This document shows positions 17,501 through 26,860 of a stretch of DNA of 64,000 nucleotides, in pieces. Location of the stretch: contig NZ_CP157000.1 of NCBI RefSeq assembly GCF_039905635.1, forward strand, positions 3,286,001 through 3,350,000, read 5' to 3'. The position numbers were made by a program, and so were the translations under genes. The stretch comes from Microbacterium sp. ProA8 (GTDB lineage: Bacteria > Actinomycetota > Actinomycetes > Actinomycetales > Microbacteriaceae). Positions within the stretch are counted from its first letter, which is position 1; each line of letters begins with the position of its first letter. The notes beneath the pieces were generated by a model. The model saw only the letters and a program-made list of their open reading frames with translations. It searched no databases and was not told the origin of the DNA.

Positions 17501-17589
17501 TCGTCGGCCACCTCGACGTATTCCCCTGTCGCGGATGTCGGAGGATCCCGCCACACTGGCTGCACCTCTCATCACGCGAAGGAGCGGAC

Positions 17590-18972
17590 GTGGACATCAT
17601 CCTGGTTGCAGGACTATGGATGGGCGGATGGGCGTGGTACCAGGTCGCACCCGCCCTCGAGGAGGCCGGCCACCGACCGGTCGCCCTGACGCTTCCCGGC
17701 ATGGAGTCGGCCGACGCGGACCGCTCGGCGATCACTCTCGACGACCATGTCGCAGCCGTCGTGGCGGCGATCGACGCAGCGCCCGGCGAGAAGGTGATCC
17801 TCGTGGGGCATTCGGCAGGGGCCGGCATCGTCTATGCGGCAGCCGACGCCCGGCCGCACCGGGTGGCCCGGCTGATCCTGATCGGCGGCTTCCCGACGCC
17901 TGACGGCGCGCCGCTCCTCTCCGGCTATGAACCGGTCGGCGGCGAACTGCCGCTCCCCGATTGGAGCGAGTTCGACGAGGCAGACCTCCGCGACCTCGGT
18001 GAGGGCGGCATGGCGGCGTTCCGCGCGTACGCGATCCCCTCACCGGCCGGCGTGGTCACCGGCATCCAGCATCTGCACGACGACCGGCGCCGCGCGATCC
18101 CGGTCACCGCGGTGGCCACCGAGTACAGCGTCGCCGACCTGCGCTCCTGGATCGACGAGGGCGCCGCGCCCGTTCAGGAGTTCGCCACCATGGAGGACGT
18201 CACGTTCCTCGACCTGCCGACCGGGCACTGGCCGCAGCTGACCCGCCCGCAGTCGCTCGTGCGTCTCATCCTCGCCCAGCCGCCCCTCGGCGACGGCACG
18301 ATCGCACCCGAGGTCGAGACGATCAGCGCGCAGACCTTCCACGCGTCCGAGGGCGTCGAGGACTGGCGCGTCCTCTACTGGGGTGCGCACGCGTTCTTCC
18401 GCGCCGGATCACTCGCGCAGGGCGCCCGCCTCGTCGCCGAGATCGTGCCGATCGCCGAGGAGCTCGATCACTTCCCCGACATCGACCTGCGCCCGGAGGG
18501 GGTGTTCGTCAAGACGTTCAGCCGGCCCGACGGGGCACTGAGCAGGGCGGATGCCGACCTTGCGGCATCCGTCTCCCGCGCCGCGCGTGACCTCGGCCTC
18601 GAGCCGGACCCCTCCGCGCTGACGGTCGTCGGCATCGCCGTCGCGCAGGGTCCCGACGCCCACGTGCGGCCGTTCTGGAGCGCCGCCCTGGGCTACGACC
18701 CGCTCGGCGCCGAGGACGCCATCGACCCGCTGCGTCGCAATCCGCACGTGTGGTTCCACCCGCTCGCGCCTCCGAAGCCCGGTCGCGGCCGCACGCACAT
18801 CGACATCTCGGTGCCGCGCGACCAGGTGCAGGCGCGCATCGCCGCAGCGCTGGCCGCGGGCGGACGAATGACCGACGACTCCCACGCGCCCAACTACTGG
18901 ACCCTGACGTCCCCCGACAACCACGGCGTCGACATCGCGGCGTGGACGGACGACTCGGACTTCCCCGGCTGA
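17590..18972 (+). CDS. Three-domain fusion: alpha/beta hydrolase, pterin dehydratase-like, VOC domain
   Basis: The 460-residue protein joins three folds. Residues 1-232 are an alpha/beta hydrolase (nucleophile S75 in GHSAG, probable catalytic H213 in TGHWPQ, MenH/methylesterase-like). Residues 247-335 match the pterin-4a-carbinolamine dehydratase fold (AEELDHFPDIDL at 289-300), but the usual HHP reads HFP. Residues 343-453 look like a glyoxalase/VOC domain ending in GVDIAAW. Dehydratase-VOC pairs are known in Actinobacteria; adding a hydrolase is unusual. GTG start has AAGGAG 5 nt upstream. It is divergent from copB, but I see no functional link to copper. Activity of each domain is unproven. 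Confidence 0.75.
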   Translation: MDIILVAGLWMGGWAWYQVAPALEEAGHRPVALTLPGMESADADRSAITLDDHVAAVVAAIDAAPGEKVILVGHSAGAGIVYAAADARPHRVARLILIGGFPTPDGAPLLSGYEPVGGELPLPDWSEFDEADLRDLGEGGMAAFRAYAIPSPAGVVTGIQHLHDDRRRAIPVTAVATEYSVADLRSWIDEGAAPVQEFATMEDVTFLDLPTGHWPQLTRPQSLVRLILAQPPLGDGTIAPEVETISAQTFHASEGVEDWRVLYWGAHAFFRAGSLAQGARLVAEIVPIAEELDHFPDIDLRPEGVFVKTFSRPDGALSRADADLAASVSRAARDLGLEPDPSALTVVGIAVAQGPDAHVRPFWSAALGYDPLGAEDAIDPLRRNPHVWFHPLAPPKPGRGRTHIDISVPRDQVQARIAAALAAGGRMTDDSHAPNYWTLTSPDNHGVDIAAWTDDSDFPG

Positions 18973-18992
18973 GAGCCTGCGGCGCCCCGCCG

Positions 18993-19487
18993 TCAGCGCA
19001 CCATGCGTGCGTCGACGAGCGCCGGGATGCCCGGATACGCCTCCTCCACGCCATCGAATTCGAAGCCGTTGCGGCGGTAGAACGCGATCGCCCGCGGATT
19101 CTCCTTCGCGACCCACAGCACCGCGGGCTCGTCGCCGAGCACTTCGTCGAACAGCGCCTGACCCGCTCCGTGTCCGTATTCGGCCGCGAGCACGTAGAGC
19201 ATGTAGAGCTGGCGCTCGCGCGGAGGGTCCTGACCCTCTGTCGCCGTGCTCGGACCGGCCGTCGCGAGCCCGATGATCCGGCCGTCGCGCTCCGCGACGC
19301 GGACGCGCCAGTCGTCTCGCGGATTCTCCAGCAGCCGACGCCAGAGCGCGCGGCGGGCCTCCACGTACTCCTCGTCGAAGAACCCCTCGGGCAGGAGATG
19401 CGTATAGGTCTCGCGCCACGTCACGACGTGGACATCGGCGATCTCCGCTGCTTCGCTCAGCTCCGGGACCCGCACGGTGAACGTCAT
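18993..19487 (-). CDS. GNAT-family N-acetyltransferase
   Basis: The 164-residue protein has the acetyl-CoA-binding GNAT core: the beta-4/alpha-3 region reads LYMLYVLAAEYGHGAGQALFDEVL and the C-terminal NPRAIAFYRRNGFEFDG segment is characteristic. It acetylates an amine of unknown identity. The ATG at 19487 is preferred over an upstream start whose extra residues are arginine-rich and non-conserved in look. Convergent with the fusion gene, divergent from the rhomboid gene. Confidence 0.85.
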   Translation of the reverse strand: MTFTVRVPELSEAAEIADVHVVTWRETYTHLLPEGFFDEEYVEARRALWRRLLENPRDDWRVRVAERDGRIIGLATAGPSTATEGQDPPRERQLYMLYVLAAEYGHGAGQALFDEVLGDEPAVLWVAKENPRAIAFYRRNGFEFDGVEEAYPGIPALVDARMVR

Positions 19488-19576
19488 CCCGCCATCCTGC
19501 CAGGCAGCACGGCACCGGCCCGAGCGCCGCGGACGTCCGTCACGCGGCACATTCCCGCGGATGCGACGATGGGCAG

Positions 19577-20185
19577 GTGACGAGCGCACCTTCAACGCCC
19601 TCCCGCGGCGGCACCATCGTGGCCCGGATCGCTCAGCCGCTGCTCCTGCTCGCGATCATGTGGGTCGTCCGCGTGCTCGACGATCTGCTGCCCGGCGACG
19701 CGAACGGCGAATTCGGTCTCCGGTCGTGGGCGCTCGACGGACTCGACGGCGTGCTGTTCGGCCCGGGGTTGCACGCGGGATGGTCCCATCTGCTCGCCAA
19801 CAGCGTCCCGTTGGTCGTCCTCGGGGTGCTGGTCGCGCTGGACGGCGTCGGCCGGTTCTGGGCGGTGACGGGCATCATCGCCGTCGTCGGCGGGCTGGGC
19901 ACCTGGGTCTTCAGCGCGCCGGGAGTCGTCACCGTCGGCGCGTCGGGGCTGGTGTTCGGGTACTTCGGCTATCTGCTGATCCGGGCCTTCGTCGCGCCGT
20001 CGCTCGGCCACGGCATCCTCTACGCGCTCATCGCCACCGCGGTCGCCGTCCTGTACGGCGGCAGCATGCTCGCCGGGGTCTTCGGGGCGCCCGCGGGGGT
20101 GTCGTGGCAGGCCCACCTCTTCGGCGCGATCGGCGGAGGCGTCGCCGCGATCCTGATGCGGCCGAGACGCGCCGTCGCACCCTGA
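19577..20185 (+). CDS. Rhomboid-family intramembrane serine protease
   Basis: The 202-residue membrane protein has six helices and the rhomboid catalytic set: HxxxN in WSHLLANSV (H71, N75), the nucleophile S123 in GASGLVFGYFGYLL, and H180 in WQAHLFGAIGGG. It should cleave single-pass membrane proteins within the bilayer. The start is a GTG with only a weak upstream signal. The gene after it on the opposite strand ends 16 bp away. Substrate is unknown. Confidence 0.9.
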   Translation: MTSAPSTPSRGGTIVARIAQPLLLLAIMWVVRVLDDLLPGDANGEFGLRSWALDGLDGVLFGPGLHAGWSHLLANSVPLVVLGVLVALDGVGRFWAVTGIIAVVGGLGTWVFSAPGVVTVGASGLVFGYFGYLLIRAFVAPSLGHGILYALIATAVAVLYGGSMLAGVFGAPAGVSWQAHLFGAIGGGVAAILMRPRRAVAP

Positions 20186-20201
20186 GACGCCACGGACGCG
20201 C

Positions 20202-21842
20202 TCAGTGCGGAGACCGGAAGGCCGTGAAGAACCGGTCGCGGAAGGCATCCATCCGCCACACCGGTGAGTCGGCGGCGGGCTGCAGACCCGGCTCCCAGCC
20301 CCACGCTGTGATCGCGTCGAGCACGGCGGGGTCCTTCGTGATGATGCTGATCGGCACGTCGCGGTCGGCATCCTCTCCGCTGACGATCGCAGCCGGCTGA
20401 TGATCGCCGAGCGCGACGACGACCAGGTTCGAGTCATCGACGTTCTCGAGGAACGAGAACATGGCGCCCAGGGCGTATTCGATCGAGAGTCCATAGAACC
20501 GCCGCACTGTCTTCGGGTCCTCCCAGACCTCATTCGCGGGTCGGCTCGCCTCGGGCTGCCCGGCGAAGATCGAGCCGTCTCCGATCTGCGACCACGCGAC
20601 GAGCTCCGGCAGCGGGGCCCACGGCGTATGCGACGAGACCAGGTCGATCTCGGCCATCACCGGTTGGCCGGCAACGGCGAGCTCGTGGTCGGCGAAGTGC
20701 TTCCACGTGTACTGATCGGGGATGCGCGCGTATCCGAACCGGGGCCCGCGATAGCCGACGTTCGTCGCGTCCAGCAGTGTGCCGAACCGGTAGAAGTCCC
20801 GACCGACCGGCCAGTCCTGCGTGTTGGACGGCACGTCGCTGACCGTCCGCCACCCGCCGGCTGCGAAGGCACCGCTGAGCGTCAGGCGGTCGCTGCCCAC
20901 CACCTCGGTGTAGACCGTCTGCGAGTCGATCCAGACTCCCGTCTGCAGCGTCGCGTGCGCGAGCCAGCTCGCACCGCCGTAGGTCGGCGAAGTCAGCCAG
21001 GCGCTCTCGGCGACATACCCTTCGGCGGCCAGCGTGCTCTCGCCCCGGCGCAGCAGCGCGTTGACGCCGTCCGACACGCCGTCGCCCTCCAGCGCGACCC
21101 TGCCGTAGCTCTCGATGAACGCGAACACGACGTTCTTGCCTCGGAGGGCGGTGAGCAGCTGGTCCGCGTCGACCTCGGCGAACGGGTCGTCGGCGATCGC
21201 CGTGGCGACGACCTCCCGCGCGTGCAGTGCAGCGACGGTCCGCGACACCGCCGAGCCGATGGCCCCGGTGGATGCCGCAGCCGCCGACGGGTTGGGCATG
21301 CCCAGCGGTGGTGCCAGGGCGGCGACGGCGACCCATCCGGCGGTCATGGCGGCGAGCGCGGCGCGGCCCCGTCCTTCGTCCCTGCGCACCGCGGCGTCCA
21401 CGCGCAGCGCGGCCCACGCGAGCGCGGTCGCCACCCCCGCGACCAGGACGGCCGCCGCAGCGACGAGGGCGGTCGCGGGTGCCGCGCCGATGGCCGCCGC
21501 GACGACCCCGTACGCGTCGCCGAGCTGCTGCCAATCGAGGGGCACGAAATGGATGCCGAGCGCGGCCTCGTAGCCGACATCGATGCCCGCGAGCACCACC
21601 GCCAGGCAGACGAACAGCCCGAAGGCGGCCGCGAGCACGATGCGCGGCCGGGCCCACGGCACGAGCGCGAGGACGAGGAGGATCACGATCGACTCGACCG
21701 GTATCCGCAGCAGGGCGAGCACCGACCCTGCGACCAACGCCCCGGGTACGAGCGGCAGGACGAGAAGCACGGCGACGGCTGTGGCGACCGCGAGGCGGCC
21801 CCGCCATGCCCGCGACCCCGCGCCGGCGAGCGGACGGTTCAC
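20202..21842 (-). CDS. Membrane alkaline-phosphatase-superfamily enzyme (sulfatase/LTA-synthase-like)
   Basis: The 546-residue protein has about five membrane helices (first 210 residues) followed by a large extracytoplasmic domain of the sulfatase/alkaline phosphatase fold: a metal-binding strand NVVFAFIESYGR near residue 237, a region with the probable nucleophile threonine (SPTYGGASWLAH), and the metal ligands in ALGDHQP near residue 497. Relatives transfer phosphoglycerol, phosphoethanolamine or cleave sulfate and phosphate esters outside the membrane. It is the last gene of the seven-gene overlapping operon; the GTG start overlaps the RibD-like gene's TGA by 4 bp. It may add or remove a polar group on the lipid that the operon builds. 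Confidence 0.75.
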   Translation of the reverse strand: MNRPLAGAGSRAWRGRLAVATAVAVLLVLPLVPGALVAGSVLALLRIPVESIVILLVLALVPWARPRIVLAAAFGLFVCLAVVLAGIDVGYEAALGIHFVPLDWQQLGDAYGVVAAAIGAAPATALVAAAAVLVAGVATALAWAALRVDAAVRRDEGRGRAALAAMTAGWVAVAALAPPLGMPNPSAAAASTGAIGSAVSRTVAALHAREVVATAIADDPFAEVDADQLLTALRGKNVVFAFIESYGRVALEGDGVSDGVNALLRRGESTLAAEGYVAESAWLTSPTYGGASWLAHATLQTGVWIDSQTVYTEVVGSDRLTLSGAFAAGGWRTVSDVPSNTQDWPVGRDFYRFGTLLDATNVGYRGPRFGYARIPDQYTWKHFADHELAVAGQPVMAEIDLVSSHTPWAPLPELVAWSQIGDGSIFAGQPEASRPANEVWEDPKTVRRFYGLSIEYALGAMFSFLENVDDSNLVVVALGDHQPAAIVSGEDADRDVPISIITKDPAVLDAITAWGWEPGLQPAADSPVWRMDAFRDRFFTAFRSPH

Positions 21843-22588
21843 GGGCGTTCGGCGGCGACCGGCTCCCGCCCGGGTTCGGCGCTCTCGGGCTCGAGCATGC
21901 CGAACCGGTCGGAGAGGGCGTAGCGCAGCAGCACCACATCGCCGATCCGGCGGGTGTCCGCGAGCCGGGCCCGGCGCGAGGCGGTCCAGGGGAACGCTCC
22001 CGATCGCACGACCCGCGGCGCGCGGTCTTCACCGACGAAGAACGGCGCGACGACGAGATGAAGCTCGTCGACGAGGTCCGCGCCGAGGAACTGCGTCAGC
22101 ACGGTGCCGCCGCCCTCGACCATGAGGCTCCGGACGCCGCGGTGCGCCGCGAGATCGTCCAACAGCGCGGCCATCATGACGCAGTCGTCGCCGAGTCCGA
22201 CGACGATCGCGCGCTCGCCCAGCCGTTCCTGCAGCTGCGCCGCCCGGGACTGCGGGCAGTAGACGATCCGCGGCCCCTCCCCCGTCGTGAAGAAGGCGGC
22301 GTCGGCGGCCAGGTCGCCGCTCGAGGTCACCGTCACCTTCACGGGAGACTCCCGGCGCCCGGAGGCGAGCCGGCGCGCGCGCCGCGCGGCGTCCCGCACT
22401 AGCAGCCGCGGGTTGTCTCGGCGCACCGTCGAGGCGCCCACCATGATCGCGTCGTGCAGTGAACGCACATCGTCGACGCGGTCGAGGTCGGCCGCGTTCG
22501 ACATCGCCAGCCGGTGCGGCTCAGCGCTGTCGAGATAGCCGTCGATCGACATCGCGCAGCTGAGGGTCACGTAGGGTCTCTCGCTCAT
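21839..22588 (-). CDS. RibD C-terminal (dihydrofolate-reductase-like) family reductase
   Basis: The 249-residue protein has the RibD_C/DHFR fold: YVTLSCAMSIDGYL at the N-terminus, DAIMVGASTVRRDNPRLLVR near residue 46, and VEGGGTVLTQFLGADLVDELHLVVAP near residue 150. Relatives reduce the ribosyl group of pyrimidine intermediates in riboflavin or methanopterin synthesis with NADPH. No deaminase domain is fused. The ATG follows a strong GAGGAGGAG ribosome site. It overlaps its neighbours on both sides by 4 bp, so its substrate is likely made or used by the same operon rather than by riboflavin synthesis. Confidence 0.85.
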   Translation of the reverse strand: MSERPYVTLSCAMSIDGYLDSAEPHRLAMSNAADLDRVDDVRSLHDAIMVGASTVRRDNPRLLVRDAARRARRLASGRRESPVKVTVTSSGDLAADAAFFTTGEGPRIVYCPQSRAAQLQERLGERAIVVGLGDDCVMMAALLDDLAAHRGVRSLMVEGGGTVLTQFLGADLVDELHLVVAPFFVGEDRAPRVVRSGAFPWTASRRARLADTRRIGDVVLLRYALSDRFGMLEPESAEPGREPVAAERP

Positions 22589-23526
22589 ACGGGTCTCCTC
22601 CTCTCGATCATGCTCCTCCGGCGAGACGAACGGAAGCGGTCCCCCAGGAGGGCCACGGCACCCGGCGCGACGGCGACGATCGTGAGCACGCCGAACGCCG
22701 TGGAGACGGCGACGCCGGCGCCGGCGCCCAGCCCGGCGAGCGCGAACGCGGCGGCGGCGACGGCCTCGCGCGGCCCCCAGCCTCCGACATTGACCGGGAT
22801 CGCCGCAGCCGCGAGCACGATCAGAGCGACCACTGCGAGATCGGCCGGGTCGGCGTGGACGCCTGCGGCGAGCCCCGCCACCACGAACGTGGCGGTGTGT
22901 GCGGCCAGGACGACGACCGATGCCGCCGTGATCGCGAGCAGCGTCAGCGGCCGCGAGAGCACGGGCCGCAGCATCCGGTACTCGCGGGCCAGCGCGGCGC
23001 GCCCCCGCGGAGTGAGCGCCACGATGGCGATGCCGGCGACGATGAGCAGGGCGACCGCCCCGCTGATCCACGCGAGCGGGGCCAGCGGCGACGTCAGGCC
23101 GAGCGGCAGCAGGATCGCCAGCGTGAGGACGAGCTGCACGAGCTGCCCGGCGATGCGCTCGGCCGCCACCGCGCGGGCAGCGAGATCGAGGCGATCGTGC
23201 ATGCGTCCCTGGACGTACGCGCGCTGCACGTCGCCCACAACGCCGCCGGGCAGCACCATGTTGAGGAACTGCGACCGGTAGTACGCGGCGAAGGCGTCGC
23301 CCCAGGCGAGCGGCAGCCCGAATCCGGTCGACATCATCCGCCACCGCCAGGCCGCCGCAGCGGTGGCGACCGCGGCGAGCGCGACGGCGGCGACGATCGT
23401 CCAGGGTGAGACCGCCGCGAGTCCGTCGAGAAAGGGCGCGGCGCCGACGACGGCGGCCGTCCCGACCAGCACCGCGAGCGCGGCCACGATCCGTGCACCG
23501 GATCGCAGACGCGGCGACATGCTCAT
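22585..23526 (-). CDS. YbhN/UPF0104 (lysylphosphatidylglycerol synthase TM-like) membrane protein
   Basis: The 313-residue protein has seven to eight hydrophobic helices and the family motif QFLNMVLPGGVVGDVQRAYVQ near residue 85, with VNVGGWGPREA toward the C-terminus. The family includes the flippase-like membrane part of MprF and is often coded beside glycosyltransferases. Here a role in flipping a lipid-linked intermediate across the membrane is plausible but inferred. The start overlaps the methyltransferase stop by one base (TGATG); a second ATG two codons on is possible. Its stop overlaps the RibD-like start. Confidence 0.82.
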   Translation of the reverse strand: MSMSPRLRSGARIVAALAVLVGTAAVVGAAPFLDGLAAVSPWTIVAAVALAAVATAAAAWRWRMMSTGFGLPLAWGDAFAAYYRSQFLNMVLPGGVVGDVQRAYVQGRMHDRLDLAARAVAAERIAGQLVQLVLTLAILLPLGLTSPLAPLAWISGAVALLIVAGIAIVALTPRGRAALAREYRMLRPVLSRPLTLLAITAASVVVLAAHTATFVVAGLAAGVHADPADLAVVALIVLAAAAIPVNVGGWGPREAVAAAAFALAGLGAGAGVAVSTAFGVLTIVAVAPGAVALLGDRFRSSRRRSMIERRRPV

Positions 23527-24368
23527 CACCCAGGCCACGCCAGCAGGTCCTCGTGCGACACCATCACCCGCAGCCGGCCGGCGGCCGCCTGCGCCAGGCG
23601 AAGCCGGCGGTACGCCTCCGCGTCGTCCACCAAGTCCGGCCGCCATTCGACGGCGGCGTCGATCCACCCGTCCAGCCATTCGCTCGTCAGCGCGCTGTCT
23701 CGTCCCTTCAGGCGCCAGGGTGTCGGCACCGTGCGGACGTTCCATCCGGCGGCGGCGAACAGCTCGGCCGTCGCGGCGACGGCATCGGGTCCCAGCATCC
23801 GTCGCCCGTCGGCGTCCCGTCGCTGGTGGTCGTCGAAGGCGGCGCTGAGGACCTGTTCGACGGCATCCAGCCGCGCGGACGGGCGCAGCGTCACGACGCC
23901 TGTGACGGTGAGGCTGAAGAGCGCGGGAGTGTCCGCGGCGACGCATGCCGCGACGATGTGCGCGGCCTCCGCATGCGTGATGACGTCGAGGAGGGCGGAT
24001 GCCGTCACCGCCGCTGCGCCGTCGAACGCATCCTTCGGCAGCTCGGCGAGGTCTTCGACGACGACGTCCGCGTCGATCCGACAGCCATCGGCGTCGACGA
24101 CGGCATCGAGGTCCACGTGCTCGACGATGTCGGCGTCCCCGTCGCGCAGCACCCAGCGCTGCCGGCCAGGCAGCTGCGGTGCGAGCCAGCGGGTCATCGA
24201 GCCGGTGCCCGCGCCCAGGTCGTGGAGCACGAGGGGGGCGGCCGCGCTCGGGCGACGGGCGGCGAGCAGCCGGCCGAGTTCCCGGGCGAGCTCCGTCGAC
24301 CGCGCGGCGTCGTCGGCCGGCGCCCGCAGTGCGAGCCAGTCCGGTGTCGCCGTCGACATCGAGGTCAT
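23526..24368 (-). CDS. Class I SAM-dependent methyltransferase
   Basis: The 280-residue protein carries the SAM-binding motif I as LHDLGAGTGSMTRWL (about 48-62), an acidic residue after the next strand, and the motif DVVVEDLAELP. The C-terminal half (LFAAAGWNVRTVPTPWRLKGRD) is typical of class I methyltransferases of secondary metabolism. The ATG overlaps the glycosyltransferase stop by 4 bp. The acceptor is unknown; context suggests the operon's lipid or pteridine-like intermediate. Confidence 0.82.
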   Translation of the reverse strand: MTSMSTATPDWLALRAPADDAARSTELARELGRLLAARRPSAAAPLVLHDLGAGTGSMTRWLAPQLPGRQRWVLRDGDADIVEHVDLDAVVDADGCRIDADVVVEDLAELPKDAFDGAAAVTASALLDVITHAEAAHIVAACVAADTPALFSLTVTGVVTLRPSARLDAVEQVLSAAFDDHQRRDADGRRMLGPDAVAATAELFAAAGWNVRTVPTPWRLKGRDSALTSEWLDGWIDAAVEWRPDLVDDAEAYRRLRLAQAAAGRLRVMVSHEDLLAWPG

Positions 24369-25378
24369 GCCGCCTCCAGCACGTCGGCGACGCGCGCGAC
24401 GGCGTCGCTCCACGTCGGCAGGGTGGCGCGGGCCGTGAGTGCTTCGCGCCGCAGTCGGGCCCGCAGCGGCGGGTCCGACATCCATGCCTCCAATGCCCCG
24501 GCCAGTGCAGCGGGGTCGTCGGGCGGCACGACGAGTCCGCCGCCGCCGGTGAGAGCCTCGGGGATCCCGCCGGTGTCGGCGCCGATGACGGGCAGTCCCC
24601 GCGCCCGCGCCTCGCCGATGGCCATGCCCCAGCTCTCGACACGGGACGGTGCGACAAGCAGCGCGCTGCGCTGATACGCCTCGGCGAGCGCATCGTCGTC
24701 GAGCACGCCGGCGATGCTGACCCTCCCGTCGAAGGCGGCGGCACGGTCGGCGATGGTCGCCGCGAAGTCCGGGAACGGCTCGGCGGATCCGACGACGGCG
24801 CACGTCCAATCGGCGGTCGGCAGCCGCGCGAGCGCATCGAGCAGCGTGTCCTGACCCTTGTGCGGCGCCAGCACCCCGACGCAGAGCAGATCGTTCTCGT
24901 CGCGCGGCGTGACGGCGTCGGCCCGGTCCACGCCAGGAACGGCGACCGTGACCCGCGAGGGACCGACCAGCCCTCGTCGAGCCAGCTCGTCCGCGGTCCA
25001 GTGACTCGTCACGACCACGGCGCGGGCGACCCCCAGCGCTCGTCGCTCCGCCTCGGCCGCGGCATTCGTGGCATCGGGGAAGGCCGTGACCACCATGTGC
25101 GCGAGCAGCACCACGCGCAGGCGCGGCGCGTGCTCCTCGAGCGCGGCGGGCGTCCATCCCCCCACGAGTCCGTCCACCAGCACCAGGGCACCGTCGGGCG
25201 CATCGCGGAGAGCGGATGCCGCAGCCGCCGCATCCGCCACCTCCTGCGTCGTCACCTCCCAGCCGCGCGCGCGCAGTCCGTCCCGGATGTGCCGGTCGTA
25301 CACGTTGCCGCCGCTGACGCGACGGGGGTCGTCGACCCCTTCGGGGACGAGGAAGCGGACCGAGGGTCCGCTCGTCAC
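24365..25378 (-). CDS. Glycosyltransferase family 4
   Basis: The 337-residue protein has the GT-B fold and GT4 signatures: [13 protein letters not shown] near the N-terminus, [21 protein letters not shown] in the middle, and the nucleotide-sugar motif [29 protein letters not shown] in the C-terminal half, with E7-type spacing. It transfers a sugar from a nucleotide donor to an acceptor, here probably a lipid. GTG start overlaps the PTPS-like gene's TGA by 4 bp; the frame is open upstream only inside that gene. Confidence 0.87.
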   Translation of the reverse strand: MTSGPSVRFLVPEGVDDPRRVSGGNVYDRHIRDGLRARGWEVTTQEVADAAAAASALRDAPDGALVLVDGLVGGWTPAALEEHAPRLRVVLLAHMVVTAFPDATNAAAEAERRALGVARAVVVTSHWTADELARRGLVGPSRVTVAVPGVDRADAVTPRDENDLLCVGVLAPHKGQDTLLDALARLPTADWTCAVVGSAEPFPDFAATIADRAAAFDGRVSIAGVLDDDALAEAYQRSALLVAPSRVESWGMAIGEARARGLPVIGADTGGIPEALTGGGGLVVPPDDPAALAGALEAWMSDPPLRARLRREALTARATLPTWSDAVARVADVLEAA

Positions 25379-25770
25379 AACGCCACCTCGTAGGAGGCCC
25401 AGGCGACATGGGACTCGTGCAGCGTCACCATGATGCCGGTCAGGGGCGACGCGCCGACCGCGCCGTCGCGCACACGCGCCGCGAGGCGGTCGCCCACGAT
25501 CTGGCACAGCCGCTCGGTCGTGGTGTTCAGCCCCTCGAAGTCCGGCTCGTCGTCGAGGTTGCGGTATGTCAGCGCGCCGACGATCTCGCGGACCACCTCG
25601 CTCGCACGGCCGATGTCCACCACGACGCCATCGGCGTCGAGCTCGTCGGCGCGGAAGGTCGCGTCGACCAGGAAGGTGGCCCCGTGCAGCTGCTGCGCCG
25701 GGCCGAAGACTTCGCCGCGCAGGCTGTGGGCGATCATCAGATGGTCGCGGACGGTCACGCTGAAGGTCAC
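25375..25770 (-). CDS. PTPS/QueD-like protein lacking canonical active-site residues
   Basis: The 131-residue protein aligns with 6-pyruvoyl-tetrahydropterin synthase/QueD over its whole length: H15 matches the first zinc histidine, LHGA (28-31) matches [14 protein letters not shown] (67-76) matches LDHHYLNDIP and E119 matches the substrate-binding glutamate. But the catalytic Cys is replaced by A25, the third zinc histidine by A31, and the catalytic Asp-His by T68-Y69. So it keeps the T-fold but probably not the QueD reaction. GTG start overlaps the dehydrogenase stop by 4 bp. It may bind a pteridine or catalyse a different step. Confidence 0.8.
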   Translation of the reverse strand: MTFSVTVRDHLMIAHSLRGEVFGPAQQLHGATFLVDATFRADELDADGVVVDIGRASEVVREIVGALTYRNLDDEPDFEGLNTTTERLCQIVGDRLAARVRDGAVGASPLTGIMVTLHESHVAWASYEVAL

Positions 25771-26840
25771 TTCGACTCCCTTTCGTCGCTCAGCGCCTCA
25801 CCGGCGCTGCTCCAATCGATCGTGTGGCACAGCTCGCCGGCCGTGCCCGCAGCGAGGGAGGCGGTGATCTCCGGCAGCTGTCGCCACGACGATCCTCCAC
25901 CCAGCAGCAGATCGAATGCGGGATCTTCGAGCAGCCGGAGCGCCACCGCCAGCCGGTCACGGGTGGTGCGGCTGCCACGGCGACGCGGTGAGACGGCGCC
26001 GACCTGGCTGGAGCGGATCGTCAGCCGGCGCGAGTGGAAGTCGGCGCCGAGCTCGATCGGCACGGCCCGGCTGCCGTACCAGCTGGCGACGACCACCTCG
26101 CCGTCGGTGGGCGCCAGCCGCAGCGCGAGCTCGAGTCCCGTGCCGCTGCCGCTCGCTTCGACGACGACGTCCGGCTCGAGCGGCTGGTCCTCCGCGTCCG
26201 GGCCGAGCACGAACCTCACCCCGAGGGCTCGAGCGATCGCCGCCTTCGCCGGATCGACGTCGACGAGCGTGACGTCGGCGCCCGGGATGCCGCGCGCCAC
26301 CCGCGCGATGGCGCATCCGATCATGCCGGCCCCGACGATGACCACGCGGTCGCCGATCAGTGGGGCGGCGTCCCACAGCACATTGACCGCCGTCTCGACC
26401 GCGCCGGCCAGCACCGCTCGACGGGGCGGGACGGATTCCGGCACGGCGACGAGCGCATCCGCCGCGACCACGTACCGCGACTGGTGCGGGACCAGGGCGA
26501 ACACCGTGCGGCCCTGCAGCGATGCCGGGCCCTCCTCGACGGTGCCGACATTGAGATAGCCGTACTTCACCGGGAAGGGGAAGTCGCCGCCCTGGAACGG
26601 CGCTCGCATGCGGGTCCGCTCCGACTCCGGCACCTCGCCGCGGGCGACGAGCGCCTCGGTGCCGCGGCTCACACCGGTCCAGAGCGTCCGCACCGACGCC
26701 TCGCCCTCGGCCGGGCGTGGCAGTCCTTCGGACCGGAACTCGCCCTGCCCGGGACCGATCGTCCACCAGGCGATCGCGGCATCCGGAGCATCACTGTGAA
26801 CCGCGGCGGGTGTCTGCGTCGTGTTCCCGGTGACCGCCAT
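25767..26840 (-). CDS. Zinc-site-less MDR dehydrogenase (BchC-like)
   Basis: The 357-residue protein is a medium-chain dehydrogenase/reductase with a Rossmann motif [20 protein letters not shown] near residue 180. The usual zinc ligands (Cys of GxCGTD, GHE) are missing; the N-terminus instead has [17 protein letters not shown], like the bacteriochlorophyllide dehydrogenase BchC group. It should oxidise or reduce an alcohol/ketone with NAD(P)H. The ATG at 26840 was chosen as the residues before it are arginine-rich and overlap the divergent gene. It is the first gene of the seven-gene operon, and only 20 bp separate it from the divergent CDP-alcohol transferase. Confidence 0.82.
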   Translation of the reverse strand: MAVTGNTTQTPAAVHSDAPDAAIAWWTIGPGQGEFRSEGLPRPAEGEASVRTLWTGVSRGTEALVARGEVPESERTRMRAPFQGGDFPFPVKYGYLNVGTVEEGPASLQGRTVFALVPHQSRYVVAADALVAVPESVPPRRAVLAGAVETAVNVLWDAAPLIGDRVVIVGAGMIGCAIARVARGIPGADVTLVDVDPAKAAIARALGVRFVLGPDAEDQPLEPDVVVEASGSGTGLELALRLAPTDGEVVVASWYGSRAVPIELGADFHSRRLTIRSSQVGAVSPRRRGSRTTRDRLAVALRLLEDPAFDLLLGGGSSWRQLPEITASLAAGTAGELCHTIDWSSAGEALSDERESK

Positions 26841-26860
26841 GAGGAATACACGGAGCGCGC

